A program made the translations under genes and the position numbers. Below, one piece after another: positions 19,414 to 25,620 of a stretch of 64,000 nucleotides of DNA (positions within the stretch are counted from its first letter, which is position 1; each line of letters opens with the position of its first letter). Source of the stretch: Allobosea vaviloviae (lineage in GTDB: Bacteria; Pseudomonadota; Alphaproteobacteria; Rhizobiales; Beijerinckiaceae); contig NZ_LGSZ01000048.1 of assembly GCF_001298265.1 (NCBI RefSeq), forward strand, positions 310,001 to 374,000. The letters are read 5' to 3'. Below the pieces are notes generated by a model. The model did no database searches. It worked only from the letters and a program-made list of their open reading frames with translations, and was not told the DNA's origin.

Positions 19414-21069
19414 TCAGACGTTGTGCCTGACGTGCCAGCTGCCGAGCCTGCGGCCTTCGGCGGGCTCCACCTGCACGGCTTCGATCTGTGCCACCAGGCC
19501 TGCAAAGATCTTGGGCGGCTCGCTCGGCGCGATCTCGCGATCCGCCTCGAGCGTGATCGCGATCGTCGATGCATCGACATCCCGCACGATGATTGTGAGA
19601 CTGACTCCGGGTGTGGTGCGCAGCATGCGCGAGGCCACGTCCACGACCAGGAAGCCGAGCGGTATGATCCGGTCGACCGACAGCGTCGCTTCCGTCTCGA
19701 GCCGGCTCGAGACCCATTGGTCGCGACGACGGATGAGATTGTCGATCATCGCGACCACATCCTCGATGAACAGGTCGACGCGCACCGGCTGCATTTCGCC
19801 ATCCGCCAGCGTAAAGCGATACGCAGCGGACAGAACGTGGACACGGCATTCCGCATCGGCCAACGCGAGTCTCGCTTCGTCGCGATAATCGCGCTTGGTC
19901 AAGCCGATATAGCTCTGCACGACCTGCAGGCTGTTCTTCACCCGGTGATGCAGTTCGCGCACGAGGAAGCGGTTGTCGTCCAGCGCGGTCTGGAGCCGCC
20001 GCTGGCGTACCTCCTGCTCGTCCACCATGGTATTGAAGGCTTCGGCGACGCTGCGGATGTCGGCCGGCATGTCCTCCGCGATGACCGCCCGGGCGTTGGG
20101 ATGGGTCGAACGGGCCCGCGCAGTGGCCTCGATACCACGCAGCCACACGACGCAATGCCGATCGATCGCGCGCAGATAGACGATGCAGAGCAGCAGCAGA
20201 GTCAGGAGCGGAGCGAAAAGCAGGACGAGGAACTGGACCCGCGCCGCGCGGGCCGGCGCCTCATCGAAGCTGGCGATGACATAAAGGTCGGGCTCCGCCA
20301 CCAACTGCGCCGCATAGGTCCGCATTCCGCCCGTGCGGCTTGGCGCCTCCCAGCGGATCTGGCCCGGCGGGACAACCTCCTCGCGCGGCAGCCAGGCATC
20401 CTCGTCGCTCTTCGTGCTGTTTCGACTGGTAACGACCGTGCCGCCGCTCGAGATGAGTGCGACCTTCATGCCTTCGCCGGCTTCACCGAGATCGAAAACC
20501 TGATCGAGCAGCTGCGGATCGACGAGAAGGAGCGCTTCCTGCAAGACCGTCGCCGGATCCGGGTTCCTGGTATAGATCGCCAGATAGCGGCGCTCCGCCA
20601 GCGTCACGTAGTCATAGCGAATCTGGGCGAGTTCAGCGCCGCCCCACACCTTGACCGGGGGCAAGCTTTTCAGCCGGGCAGAGGCAGCAACCAGGTCCGC
20701 GACCGTCAGGCCCGGATCGAGCGAGACCGCGCAAGCCCTGCCGGCATTCGTCAATACATGAAAGGCGCGATAGCCCTGAACCTGCTGCAGCAGGGCTCGA
20801 CCGGAGACGGCGCAATCAGCGTCCCCGCCGCTCGTGCTTGCAATCACGGTCCCGGTCGCGAGCAACGAACGCAGCGCACCACGATACCAGACGCGGGTGC
20901 GTACCGCGAAGCCGTCCGCGGCCCGCGCCTGGGACACCTCGATGGCGGCGATCACGGTGCGATAGGTCGTGAGCGCGGCCAGCGCGGTCAGGCACGCGAT
21001 CGGCAAGGCGATCGCCACCAGAAGCGCGAGAAGTCGTCCTCGAACGGTCTTGAAGCGCGCGAGGCGCAT
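19414..21069 (-). CDS. HWE/HisKA_2-type sensor kinase with degenerate ATPase domain
   Basis: The 551-residue membrane protein has two hydrophobic segments (about residues 12-35 and a second after the sensor, VQFLVLLFAPLLTLLLLCIVYL) flanking a periplasmic domain of about 230 residues, a HAMP-like stretch, then the HisKA_2 histidine box VRELHHRVKNSLQVVQSYI (about 370-388). The ATP-binding domain looks eroded: the N-box position reads LGFLVVDVASRML without the usual Glu and Asn, and I find no DNGxG motif. It is the third gene of a nepR-ecfG-kinase operon; its start overlaps the ecfG stop (TGATG). A phosphatase or adaptor role towards PhyR, as known for Sphingomonas PhyP, is an inference. Confidence 0.88.
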   Translation of the reverse strand: MRLARFKTVRGRLLALLVAIALPIACLTALAALTTYRTVIAAIEVSQARAADGFAVRTRVWYRGALRSLLATGTVIASTSGGDADCAVSGRALLQQVQGYRAFHVLTNAGRACAVSLDPGLTVADLVAASARLKSLPPVKVWGGAELAQIRYDYVTLAERRYLAIYTRNPDPATVLQEALLLVDPQLLDQVFDLGEAGEGMKVALISSGGTVVTSRNSTKSDEDAWLPREEVVPPGQIRWEAPSRTGGMRTYAAQLVAEPDLYVIASFDEAPARAARVQFLVLLFAPLLTLLLLCIVYLRAIDRHCVVWLRGIEATARARSTHPNARAVIAEDMPADIRSVAEAFNTMVDEQEVRQRRLQTALDDNRFLVRELHHRVKNSLQVVQSYIGLTKRDYRDEARLALADAECRVHVLSAAYRFTLADGEMQPVRVDLFIEDVVAMIDNLIRRRDQWVSSRLETEATLSVDRIIPLGFLVVDVASRMLRTTPGVSLTIIVRDVDASTIAITLEADREIAPSEPPKIFAGLVAQIEAVQVEPAEGRRLGSWHVRHNV

Positions 21070-21629
21070 CAGAGTCCGACGATTTCGGAGCCGACCCTTT
21101 GCATCGCGGCCGCACTCTTGCGATCGGGTCCGAGGTCATCGAGGCTCCCGATCGACAAGAGTTCGGCGAGTTTCGTGCGAGCGCGGTTGACCCGGCTCTT
21201 GATCGTGCCGATCGCGACGCCGCAGATCTCGGCCGTCTCCTCATAGGACAGGCCCGTCGCGCCAACCATGATCAGCACCTCGCGCTGCTCCTCCGGCAAT
21301 TTCGCCAGGGCCTTGCGGAAGTCGGCCAGGTCGAGATGGCTTTCCTGGTTGCCGTGCGTCGCCATGCGTTCGGCATAGGTCCCCTCGCTGTCCTGCACCT
21401 CCCGACCGCGCTTGCGATAGAGCGAATAATAGGTGTTGCGAAGGATCGTGAACAACCAGGCGCGCAGGCTGGTGCCAGGCTCGAATTTCTCCGAGTTGCC
21501 CCAGGCCTTCAGCAGCGTGTCCTGAACGAGATCATCGGCCAGTTGCATCGAGCCCGACAGCGAAGCAGCGAAGGCCCGCAGGTTCGGAATCTCCTTGATG
21601 AGGCCGTCCTTGAACTCACTTGCGCTCAT
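21069..21629 (-). CDS. ecfG: General stress response sigma factor EcfG
   Basis: This ECF sigma factor directs RNA polymerase to GGAAC/CGTT promoters. The 186-residue protein has region 2 (LADDLVQDTLLKAWGN; LRAWLFTILRNTYYSLYRKRGRE) and region 4 (LPEEQREVLIMVGATGLSYEETAEICGVAIGTIKSRVNRARTKL). Its identity as EcfG rests on the neighbouring nepR and phyR. Its start lies inside the end of nepR (14-base overlap) and its stop overlaps the kinase start, so expression is translationally coupled. In the known cascade NepR sequesters it until phosphorylated PhyR captures NepR. Confidence 0.95.
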   Translation of the reverse strand: MSASEFKDGLIKEIPNLRAFAASLSGSMQLADDLVQDTLLKAWGNSEKFEPGTSLRAWLFTILRNTYYSLYRKRGREVQDSEGTYAERMATHGNQESHLDLADFRKALAKLPEEQREVLIMVGATGLSYEETAEICGVAIGTIKSRVNRARTKLAELLSIGSLDDLGPDRKSAAAMQRVGSEIVGL

Positions 21630-21831
21630 CTGGGAATGCTCCGACGGCGCGATGTTCGGTTGCCTCGAGTTGGGCGAGCAGAACCAGAAACTTGTCCGGT
21701 ACCGGCGCGTTGACGATGTCGTCGTAATGCGCCTTCAGCGAGCGACCGATGGACTCCTGCACCTTCGGATCAAGCATCAGTTCGCTCTCCCCCCCGTCGG
21801 AATCGTCCATCGCCGTATCTGCGTCGCTCAT
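21616..21831 (-). CDS. nepR: Anti-sigma factor NepR
   Basis: NepR is a small alpha-helical anti-sigma factor that binds either EcfG or the sigma-like domain of phosphorylated PhyR. The 71-residue protein contains the conserved core IGRSLKAHYDDIVNAPVPDKF followed by LLAQLE, with an acidic N terminus. It is the first gene of the minus-strand operon, overlaps ecfG by 14 bases and is divergent from phyR, which is the standard arrangement in Hyphomicrobiales. An EcfG-type promoter variant lies about 110 bases upstream, giving positive autoregulation. Confidence 0.95.
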   Translation of the reverse strand: MSDADTAMDDSDGGESELMLDPKVQESIGRSLKAHYDDIVNAPVPDKFLVLLAQLEATEHRAVGAFPDERK

Positions 21832-21940
21832 GTCAGCCCTCGCACAAAAACCAGGCCTGCTTTTCCAGCGGGTCCCGTCATCCTACTCACCCAAGTCCGG
21901 ATGCCAGCGATGGGCGATACCGACACTCGTACTCCCCTTC

Positions 21941-21965
21941 AACAGGGTTCCACCCAGAAAGTTCC
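21941..21965 (-). promoter_or_regulatory. EcfG-type promoter of nepR-ecfG (variant -10)
   Basis: On the minus strand GGAAC (21965-21961) is followed after 16 bases by TGTT (21944-21941), one base off the CGTT consensus. Its position upstream of nepR matches the autoregulated promoter known for this locus in other alphaproteobacteria. A second GGAAC at 21951-21947 has no matching -10. Confidence 0.65.
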
Positions 21966-22044
21966 AGCGTCCGCGAAAAATAAATCGCTTGTCAGCAGGC
22001 CCCGCCGGATGCTCATTTCCGGCACGTTTCAAGAGGACATATCT

Positions 22045-22845
22045 ATGTCGATTGCCAAGGAAATTGCGCCGCATTTGCCCTATTTGCGCCGTTTCGCACG
22101 CGCCTTGACGGGCACGCAGAACAGCGGCGACGCCTATGTCGTGGCGATGCTGGAGGCGCTGGTGCTCGACCCCAGCGCTTTCCCGCGCGATCTCAACCCG
22201 AGGATCGGTCTCTATCGCACCTTCCTCAAGCTCTGGTCCTCGGTCGGCCTCAATACGGCCGAGTCCGGCACCGCAGCGTCGCTCAATCACTCCCCGGTGG
22301 AGCGCAACCTAGAGGCGCTGACCCCGCGTCCGCGTCAGGCGTTCCTGCTGCGCACGGTCGAAGGGTTCTCGATCGACGAGGTCGCGAGCATCATGGACGT
22401 GTCTGCGGCGGATGCCGCCGGCCTCGTCCAGACCGCGGGCCAGGAGATCGCCGAACAGGTCGCGACGGATGTCCTGATCATCGAGGACGAGCCGATCATC
22501 GCGCTCGACATCGAAACCATGGTCGAGGAACTCGGCCATACCGTCACCGGCGTGGCCCGTACCCAGCGCGAGGCCATCGCGCTCGTCGCCAAGAAGCGTC
22601 CCGGACTCGTCCTGGCGGATATCCAGCTGGCCGACGGCAGCTCCGGCCTCGATGCGGTCAACGAAATTCTCGCCTCCATCGACGTGCCGGTGATCTTCAT
22701 CACCGCCTATCCGGAGCGGCTGCTCACGGGCGACCGGCCGGAGCCGGCCTTCCTGATCACCAAGCCGTTCCAGCCCGAGGCTGTGAAGGCTGCGATCAGC
22801 CAGGCGCTGTTCTTCGACAGGCGCGCCGGCCGCAAGGCCGCCTGA
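22045..22845 (+). CDS. phyR: General stress response regulator PhyR
   Basis: PhyR is a two-domain anti-anti-sigma factor. The 266-residue protein has an N-terminal EcfG-like sigma mimic domain (residues 1-130; PRPRQAFLLRTVEGFSIDEVA) and a C-terminal receiver (about 142-262) with acidic E147/D148, phosphoacceptor D192 (LADIQLADG), T220 and K240 (LITKPF). Phosphorylation exposes the mimic to bind NepR and free EcfG. The ATG at 22045 has AGAGGA upstream; the frame extends to 21595, but that part overlaps nepR and is not PhyR-like. A strong terminator follows. Confidence 0.96.
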   Translation: MSIAKEIAPHLPYLRRFARALTGTQNSGDAYVVAMLEALVLDPSAFPRDLNPRIGLYRTFLKLWSSVGLNTAESGTAASLNHSPVERNLEALTPRPRQAFLLRTVEGFSIDEVASIMDVSAADAAGLVQTAGQEIAEQVATDVLIIEDEPIIALDIETMVEELGHTVTGVARTQREAIALVAKKRPGLVLADIQLADGSSGLDAVNEILASIDVPVIFITAYPERLLTGDRPEPAFLITKPFQPEAVKAAISQALFFDRRAGRKAA

Positions 22846-22896
22846 CCCTGCTGCATTCGGGCATCTCTCACGCCCGTCTCCATTCCCGGGAATCCG

Positions 22897-22926
22897 GCCT
22901 GCGGTGCCTTGCGCCGCGGGCTTTTT
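22897..22926 (+). terminator. Rho-independent terminator of phyR
   Basis: GCCTGCGG and CCGCGGGC pair over 8 bases (one G-U), with a 9-base loop and a following TTTTT. It lies 52 bases after the phyR stop. Confidence 0.88.
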
Positions 22927-23008
22927 CAGGTGTGACCTTCGGTTCGGGATCGCCTCTGGCGATCCGCTCAGTCTGTCGATGTGTCCGACAGAGAACACAT
23001 CGCGCCCT

Positions 23009-23035
23009 CGGAACCGGACCACGGCATCCGCGTTC
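23009..23035. promoter_or_regulatory. EcfG-type promoter, readable on both strands
   Basis: On the plus strand GGAAC (23009-23013), 16 bases, CGTT (23030-23033) is an exact match, 60 bases before the 54-aa gene. Because the motif is partly palindromic (GGAAC ... GTTCC), the minus strand also reads GGAAC (23035-23031), 16 bases, GGTT (23014-23011), another accepted variant. The plus-strand reading has a clear target gene; the minus-strand reading has none that I can see. Confidence 0.8.
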
Positions 23036-23093
23036 CATCGGCGGGTAATATCCAAAAGAAGCGTCGGTTCGGCATCTGGGAGGGTGTGAAGCC

Positions 23094-23258
23094 ATGGCCA
23101 TGACGTTCCTCGCAGCGGTGGTCACCGCGACGTCGATCGCGGCAGCCCTGTTCGGCGGGCTGGTGCAGCAAGGCGCGCTTGTGTCGGAGGTTTTGTCGCT
23201 CGGCCTTGCCGGCGTCACCGCGATTGCAGTTGCAAGCGCATCGGCGCTCGACAGCTGA
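23094..23258 (+). CDS. 54-aa hydrophobic protein under stress promoter
   Basis: The frame encodes 54 residues, starting MAMTFLAAVVTATSIAAALF and ending ASASALDS, almost entirely Ala, Val, Leu, Thr and Gly. It probably forms one or two membrane segments. No family is recognised. Support for a real gene: GGAGG lies 10 bases before the ATG, an exact EcfG promoter lies 60 bases upstream, and the phyR terminator isolates it from phyR. It is likely an inner-membrane stress protein, with function unknown. The extensin-like gene follows and may be cotranscribed. Confidence 0.65.
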   Translation: MAMTFLAAVVTATSIAAALFGGLVQQGALVSEVLSLGLAGVTAIAVASASALDS

Positions 23259-23386
23259 CCCTGCTCCAAATCAGGCGACGAGCGGGGCGCAGGACGGCGC
23301 GAGGCGTCCTCCTGCGCGCCACGGCGATATGTGGAGGCCTTGCGCTTGCATCCCTTGGCTGCGGCAACGAAGCGGCCTCCCGTCCG

Positions 23387-24145
23387 GTGCTCGCCGTCGA
23401 AGCGCCTTTGCCGCCGCGCCGCCCACCCAGTCTTCCACCGACGCGGCCTGTCGCGCCCGAATTGCCGCCCGCAATCCAAGCACCTGGAGCTGAACCCGCG
23501 AGCAAACCGGCGGCAGAATCGTCTCCGGAGCAGAAAAACTCTGGCGAGCCAAACGCTGCCGCCGCGCCCGGTGCAAGTTGCGTGGAGGCGTTGGTGGCCA
23601 TTCATGGCAGCGGCGTGCGCGCAACCGAGATCAAGCCCGGTCACGACGCGGCCTGTTCCGTCGTCGATCCCGTCGTGGTCGAGGCTCTGACCGTGAGAGC
23701 AGGGAGCGTGTCGGTGCGGACCAGCCTACAGCCGCCGGCGACCTTGAGCTGCACCATGGCGAAGGCCGTCGCGCTATGGCTCGAGACGAGCGTCCAACCG
23801 TTGGCGAAAGGCTATTTCGCTCGCGAACTGACCGAACTGCGGGTGGGTGGCGGCCACGAATGCCGTCGCCGCAACAGATCGACGAATGGGCCACTCAGTG
23901 AGCATTCGACCGGGCAGGCCCTCGATATCTTCGCGTTCGTGACCGGAGACGGCAAAGCGGATGAAACGGTTGTGGTCGAGAAACCTCACGATGCGACGCA
24001 GGAACGCTTCCTTGCGGCAATCAGGCAGTCGGCCTGCGGCGCCTTCATGACCAGCCTGGGCCCAGGTTCGGATGCCGCCCACGCCAATCACCTGCATGTC
24101 GACATCCAGCCGAGACGCTCGGCCTCAAGTCGCTTCTGCCAATAG
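23387..24145 (+). CDS. Extensin-like family protein, probable cell-wall peptidase
   Basis: The C-terminal 180 residues match the extensin-like domain family: CVEALVAIHGSGVRATEI, ATLSCTMAKAVALWLE, GHECRRRN and the motifs SEHSTGQALDIF and HANHLHVDI. The last two resemble the zinc-binding SxHxxGxAxD and HxH motifs of M15 peptidoglycan peptidases, so wall remodelling is plausible. The N-terminal 65 residues are a Pro/Ala-rich linker. The start shown is GTG 23387. The same frame continues upstream without a stop into a lipoprotein-signal-like stretch (ATAICGGLALASLGC) but has no ATG, GTG or TTG there, so the true start is uncertain (CTG 23312 is possible). Confidence 0.8.
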   Translation: MLAVEAPLPPRRPPSLPPTRPVAPELPPAIQAPGAEPASKPAAESSPEQKNSGEPNAAAAPGASCVEALVAIHGSGVRATEIKPGHDAACSVVDPVVVEALTVRAGSVSVRTSLQPPATLSCTMAKAVALWLETSVQPLAKGYFARELTELRVGGGHECRRRNRSTNGPLSEHSTGQALDIFAFVTGDGKADETVVVEKPHDATQERFLAAIRQSACGAFMTSLGPGSDAAHANHLHVDIQPRRSASSRFCQ

Positions 24146-24156
24146 CGCTCCAGGTC

Positions 24157-24185
24157 GAGCCTGAGCCTCGTATCGGCTCAGGCTC
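24157..24185. terminator. Bidirectional hairpin between convergent genes
   Basis: GAGCCTGAGCC and GGCTCAGGCTC form a perfect 11-base stem with a 7-base loop. It starts 11 bases after the extensin-like gene and covers the stop codon of the convergent 87-aa gene. There is no strong T tract. Confidence 0.6.
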
Positions 24186-24441
24186 CGGCGAGAACGACGG
24201 TCAAAAGCTCGTGCCGTATGGGCTTCTGAAGAGGTCCCGGCGCGTGGATGTCGGGAGGTTGAATCGCGGCGTCGTGGAATCGCAGCGTCGTGGCCGGCCT
24301 CCGCGCCGCCATCACGGCGAGCGCCGCCTCACGGGGGAAGCCGTTCCCGATCAAGTCCTCCAGCTCCCAGAACGGCGGGGCATCGGCGCCACCAGACATG
24401 GGCAGCGGCGAGGTCTGAATGGCGGCTTGGCTCTGGCTCAC
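24178..24441 (-). CDS. 87-aa protein of unknown function, stress promoter
   Basis: I do not recognise the family. The predicted protein starts at GTG 24441 (MSQSQAAIQTSPLPMSGGADAPPFWELEDLIGNGF...) and has a helical middle (REAALAVMAARR); it is soluble with no signal peptide. The frame is open back to an ATG at 24552, but an exact EcfG promoter lies inside that extension with its transcription start near 24471, so the shorter form is preferred; AAAGG and GGGGG lie upstream of the GTG. Third-position GC is high throughout, as in real genes here. It is divergent from the DUF992 gene and converges on the extensin-like gene. Confidence 0.6.
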   Translation of the reverse strand: MSQSQAAIQTSPLPMSGGADAPPFWELEDLIGNGFPREAALAVMAARRPATTLRFHDAAIQPPDIHAPGPLQKPIRHELLTVVLAGA

Positions 24442-24477
24442 GATCCCCCGGCCTTTCCCATGCGACGGTGACGTTCC

Positions 24478-24502
24478 AACGCAACGGACGTTAACCAGTT
24501 CC
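24478..24502 (-). promoter_or_regulatory. EcfG-type stress promoter of the 87-aa gene
   Basis: On the minus strand GGAAC (24502-24498), 16 bases, CGTT (24481-24478), an exact match, about 37 bases before the GTG start at 24441. It is back to back with the plus-strand site at 24512-24536, with 9 bases between the two -35 elements. Confidence 0.78.
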
Positions 24503-24511
24503 AGCTTGCGC

Positions 24512-24536
24512 GGAACTGTGGTCCCTGTACGGCGTT
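24512..24536 (+). promoter_or_regulatory. EcfG-type stress promoter of the DUF992 gene
   Basis: GGAAC (24512-24516), 16 bases, CGTT (24533-24536), an exact match 30 bases before the ATG at 24567. Start of transcription is expected near 24543. Confidence 0.82.
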
Positions 24537-24566
24537 TGATCGTCACCTTCATGTCAGGAGCTCCAG

Positions 24567-25070
24567 ATGAACATTCGCCATTCGCGGCCGGTCCTCGCTG
24601 CTGTTGTCGCTGCAGTGGGCTTTCTGGTTTCAACCGCTCCCTCTTTCGCCCAGTCCGGCCCGCCGACGGGCCGCCTGACTTGCAATGTCGGCGGCGGCCT
24701 CGGTCTGGTCGTGACATCCCAGCGGCCGATGAACTGCACCTTCACGCCGCGTCGCGGACCTGCGCAGCGCTATGTCGGCGTCGTCAGGAATTTCGGCCTC
24801 GATCTCGGGACGATCCGCAGCAGCACCATGTCATGGCGGGTGTACGGCCCCTATGCCCGCGCGCCGCTCGGGGCACTCTCGGGACAGTATGCGGGCGCGA
24901 CGGCCGGTGCCTCGGCCGGCGTCGGCGGCAGCGCGAACCTGCTGGTCGGCGGCAACAACAACGAGGTCACGCTCCAGCCGCTGTCTCTTCAAGGGTCGCG
25001 CGGCGTGAATGTCGCGCTCGGCGTAACCGGATTCGAGCTGAACCTGGTCCGGCCCGGCCGGCGTCGCTAA
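24567..25070 (+). CDS. DUF992 family secreted protein
   Basis: The 167-residue protein has a clear signal peptide (MNIRHSRPVLAAVVAAVGFLVSTAPSFA, cleavage about residue 28) and a DUF992 domain that begins GRLTCNVGGGLGLVVTSQRPMNCTF and includes YGPYARAPLGALSGQYAGATAGASAG and a C-terminal FELNL. The two conserved cysteines (LTCNV and MNCTF) may form a periplasmic disulfide. The family function is unknown and it is mostly alphaproteobacterial. AGGAG lies 6 bases before the ATG. An exact EcfG promoter 30 bases upstream marks it as a general-stress protein. Confidence 0.88.
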   Translation: MNIRHSRPVLAAVVAAVGFLVSTAPSFAQSGPPTGRLTCNVGGGLGLVVTSQRPMNCTFTPRRGPAQRYVGVVRNFGLDLGTIRSSTMSWRVYGPYARAPLGALSGQYAGATAGASAGVGGSANLLVGGNNNEVTLQPLSLQGSRGVNVALGVTGFELNLVRPGRRR

Positions 25071-25167
25071 CCGCTGCGCGGCCGCCTGCGATCCTATCCC
25101 GGGGTTACCGTTTGCTAACCTTGTTGCATCTCATTTGACGTAAAACAGGCTGCTTTTGGTACCCTCA

Positions 25168-25192
25168 GGAACCTCGCGATCCCGCTAACGTT
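25168..25192 (+). promoter_or_regulatory. EcfG-type stress promoter of the response regulator gene
   Basis: GGAAC (25168-25172), 16 bases, CGTT (25189-25192), an exact match 50 bases upstream of the ATG at 25243. Confidence 0.82.
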
Positions 25193-25242
25193 GTCCAGTC
25201 GATACGTTGTTGGGTTCAAAACTGGAAAGGCAGCGGCAGTCG

Positions 25243-25620
25243 ATGTCTGATATCCGCGTCCTGATCGTCGAAGACGACCCGTTCATCGCCATGGACATCG
25301 AGTCCGCGGTGGCAGAGCAGCTCGGCACCCGGGCTGAGCTGATCGTCGTCGAATCCCTCACGCAGGCCCGCCACATCTGTGCGTCGAAGCTATCCTGCGC
25401 GCTTTTGGATATCGATGTGGTGGGCGGCAAGACGTTCGACGTCGCAGCGAACCTGCTGCGGAACGGGACGCCGTTCGCCTTCGTGTCGGGGTCGACCCCC
25501 ACCGATGTGCCTGAAGACCTGCGTACCGTGCGCTTCCTGCGCAAGCCGTTCTCGACGCAGGAAATCGCGCGCTTCGTCTCGGATGCTGTCGCGGCATCCC
25601 AGAACCCGTCGAGCGCCTAA
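25243..25620 (+). CDS. Single-domain response regulator, FAT GUY-like
   Basis: The 125-residue protein is a receiver domain only: acidic E10/D11/D12 (IVEDDPF), phosphoacceptor D56 (CALLDIDV), S82 in place of the usual Thr, and K101 (FLRKPF). The segment PFAFVSG resembles the PFxFATG motif of FAT GUY single-domain regulators, such as SdrG, which act in the general stress response phosphorelay. The exact EcfG promoter upstream fits this. The start at 25243 is chosen because the receiver begins there. Its stop codon overlaps that of the convergent VOC gene. The histidine kinase or phosphotransfer partner is not known. Confidence 0.88.
   Translation: MSDIRVLIVEDDPFIAMDIESAVAEQLGTRAELIVVESLTQARHICASKLSCALLDIDVVGGKTFDVAANLLRNGTPFAFVSGSTPTDVPEDLRTVRFLRKPFSTQEIARFVSDAVAASQNPSSA

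Noticed and set aside
24550-24569. A shared palindromic Shine-Dalgarno (GGAGCTCC) between divergent ATG codons at 24552 (minus) and 24567 (plus)
   Set aside because: The minus-strand ATG lies upstream of the EcfG promoter for that gene, so it would not be transcribed from it. The symmetry of the site is probably chance; only the plus-strand use is accepted.
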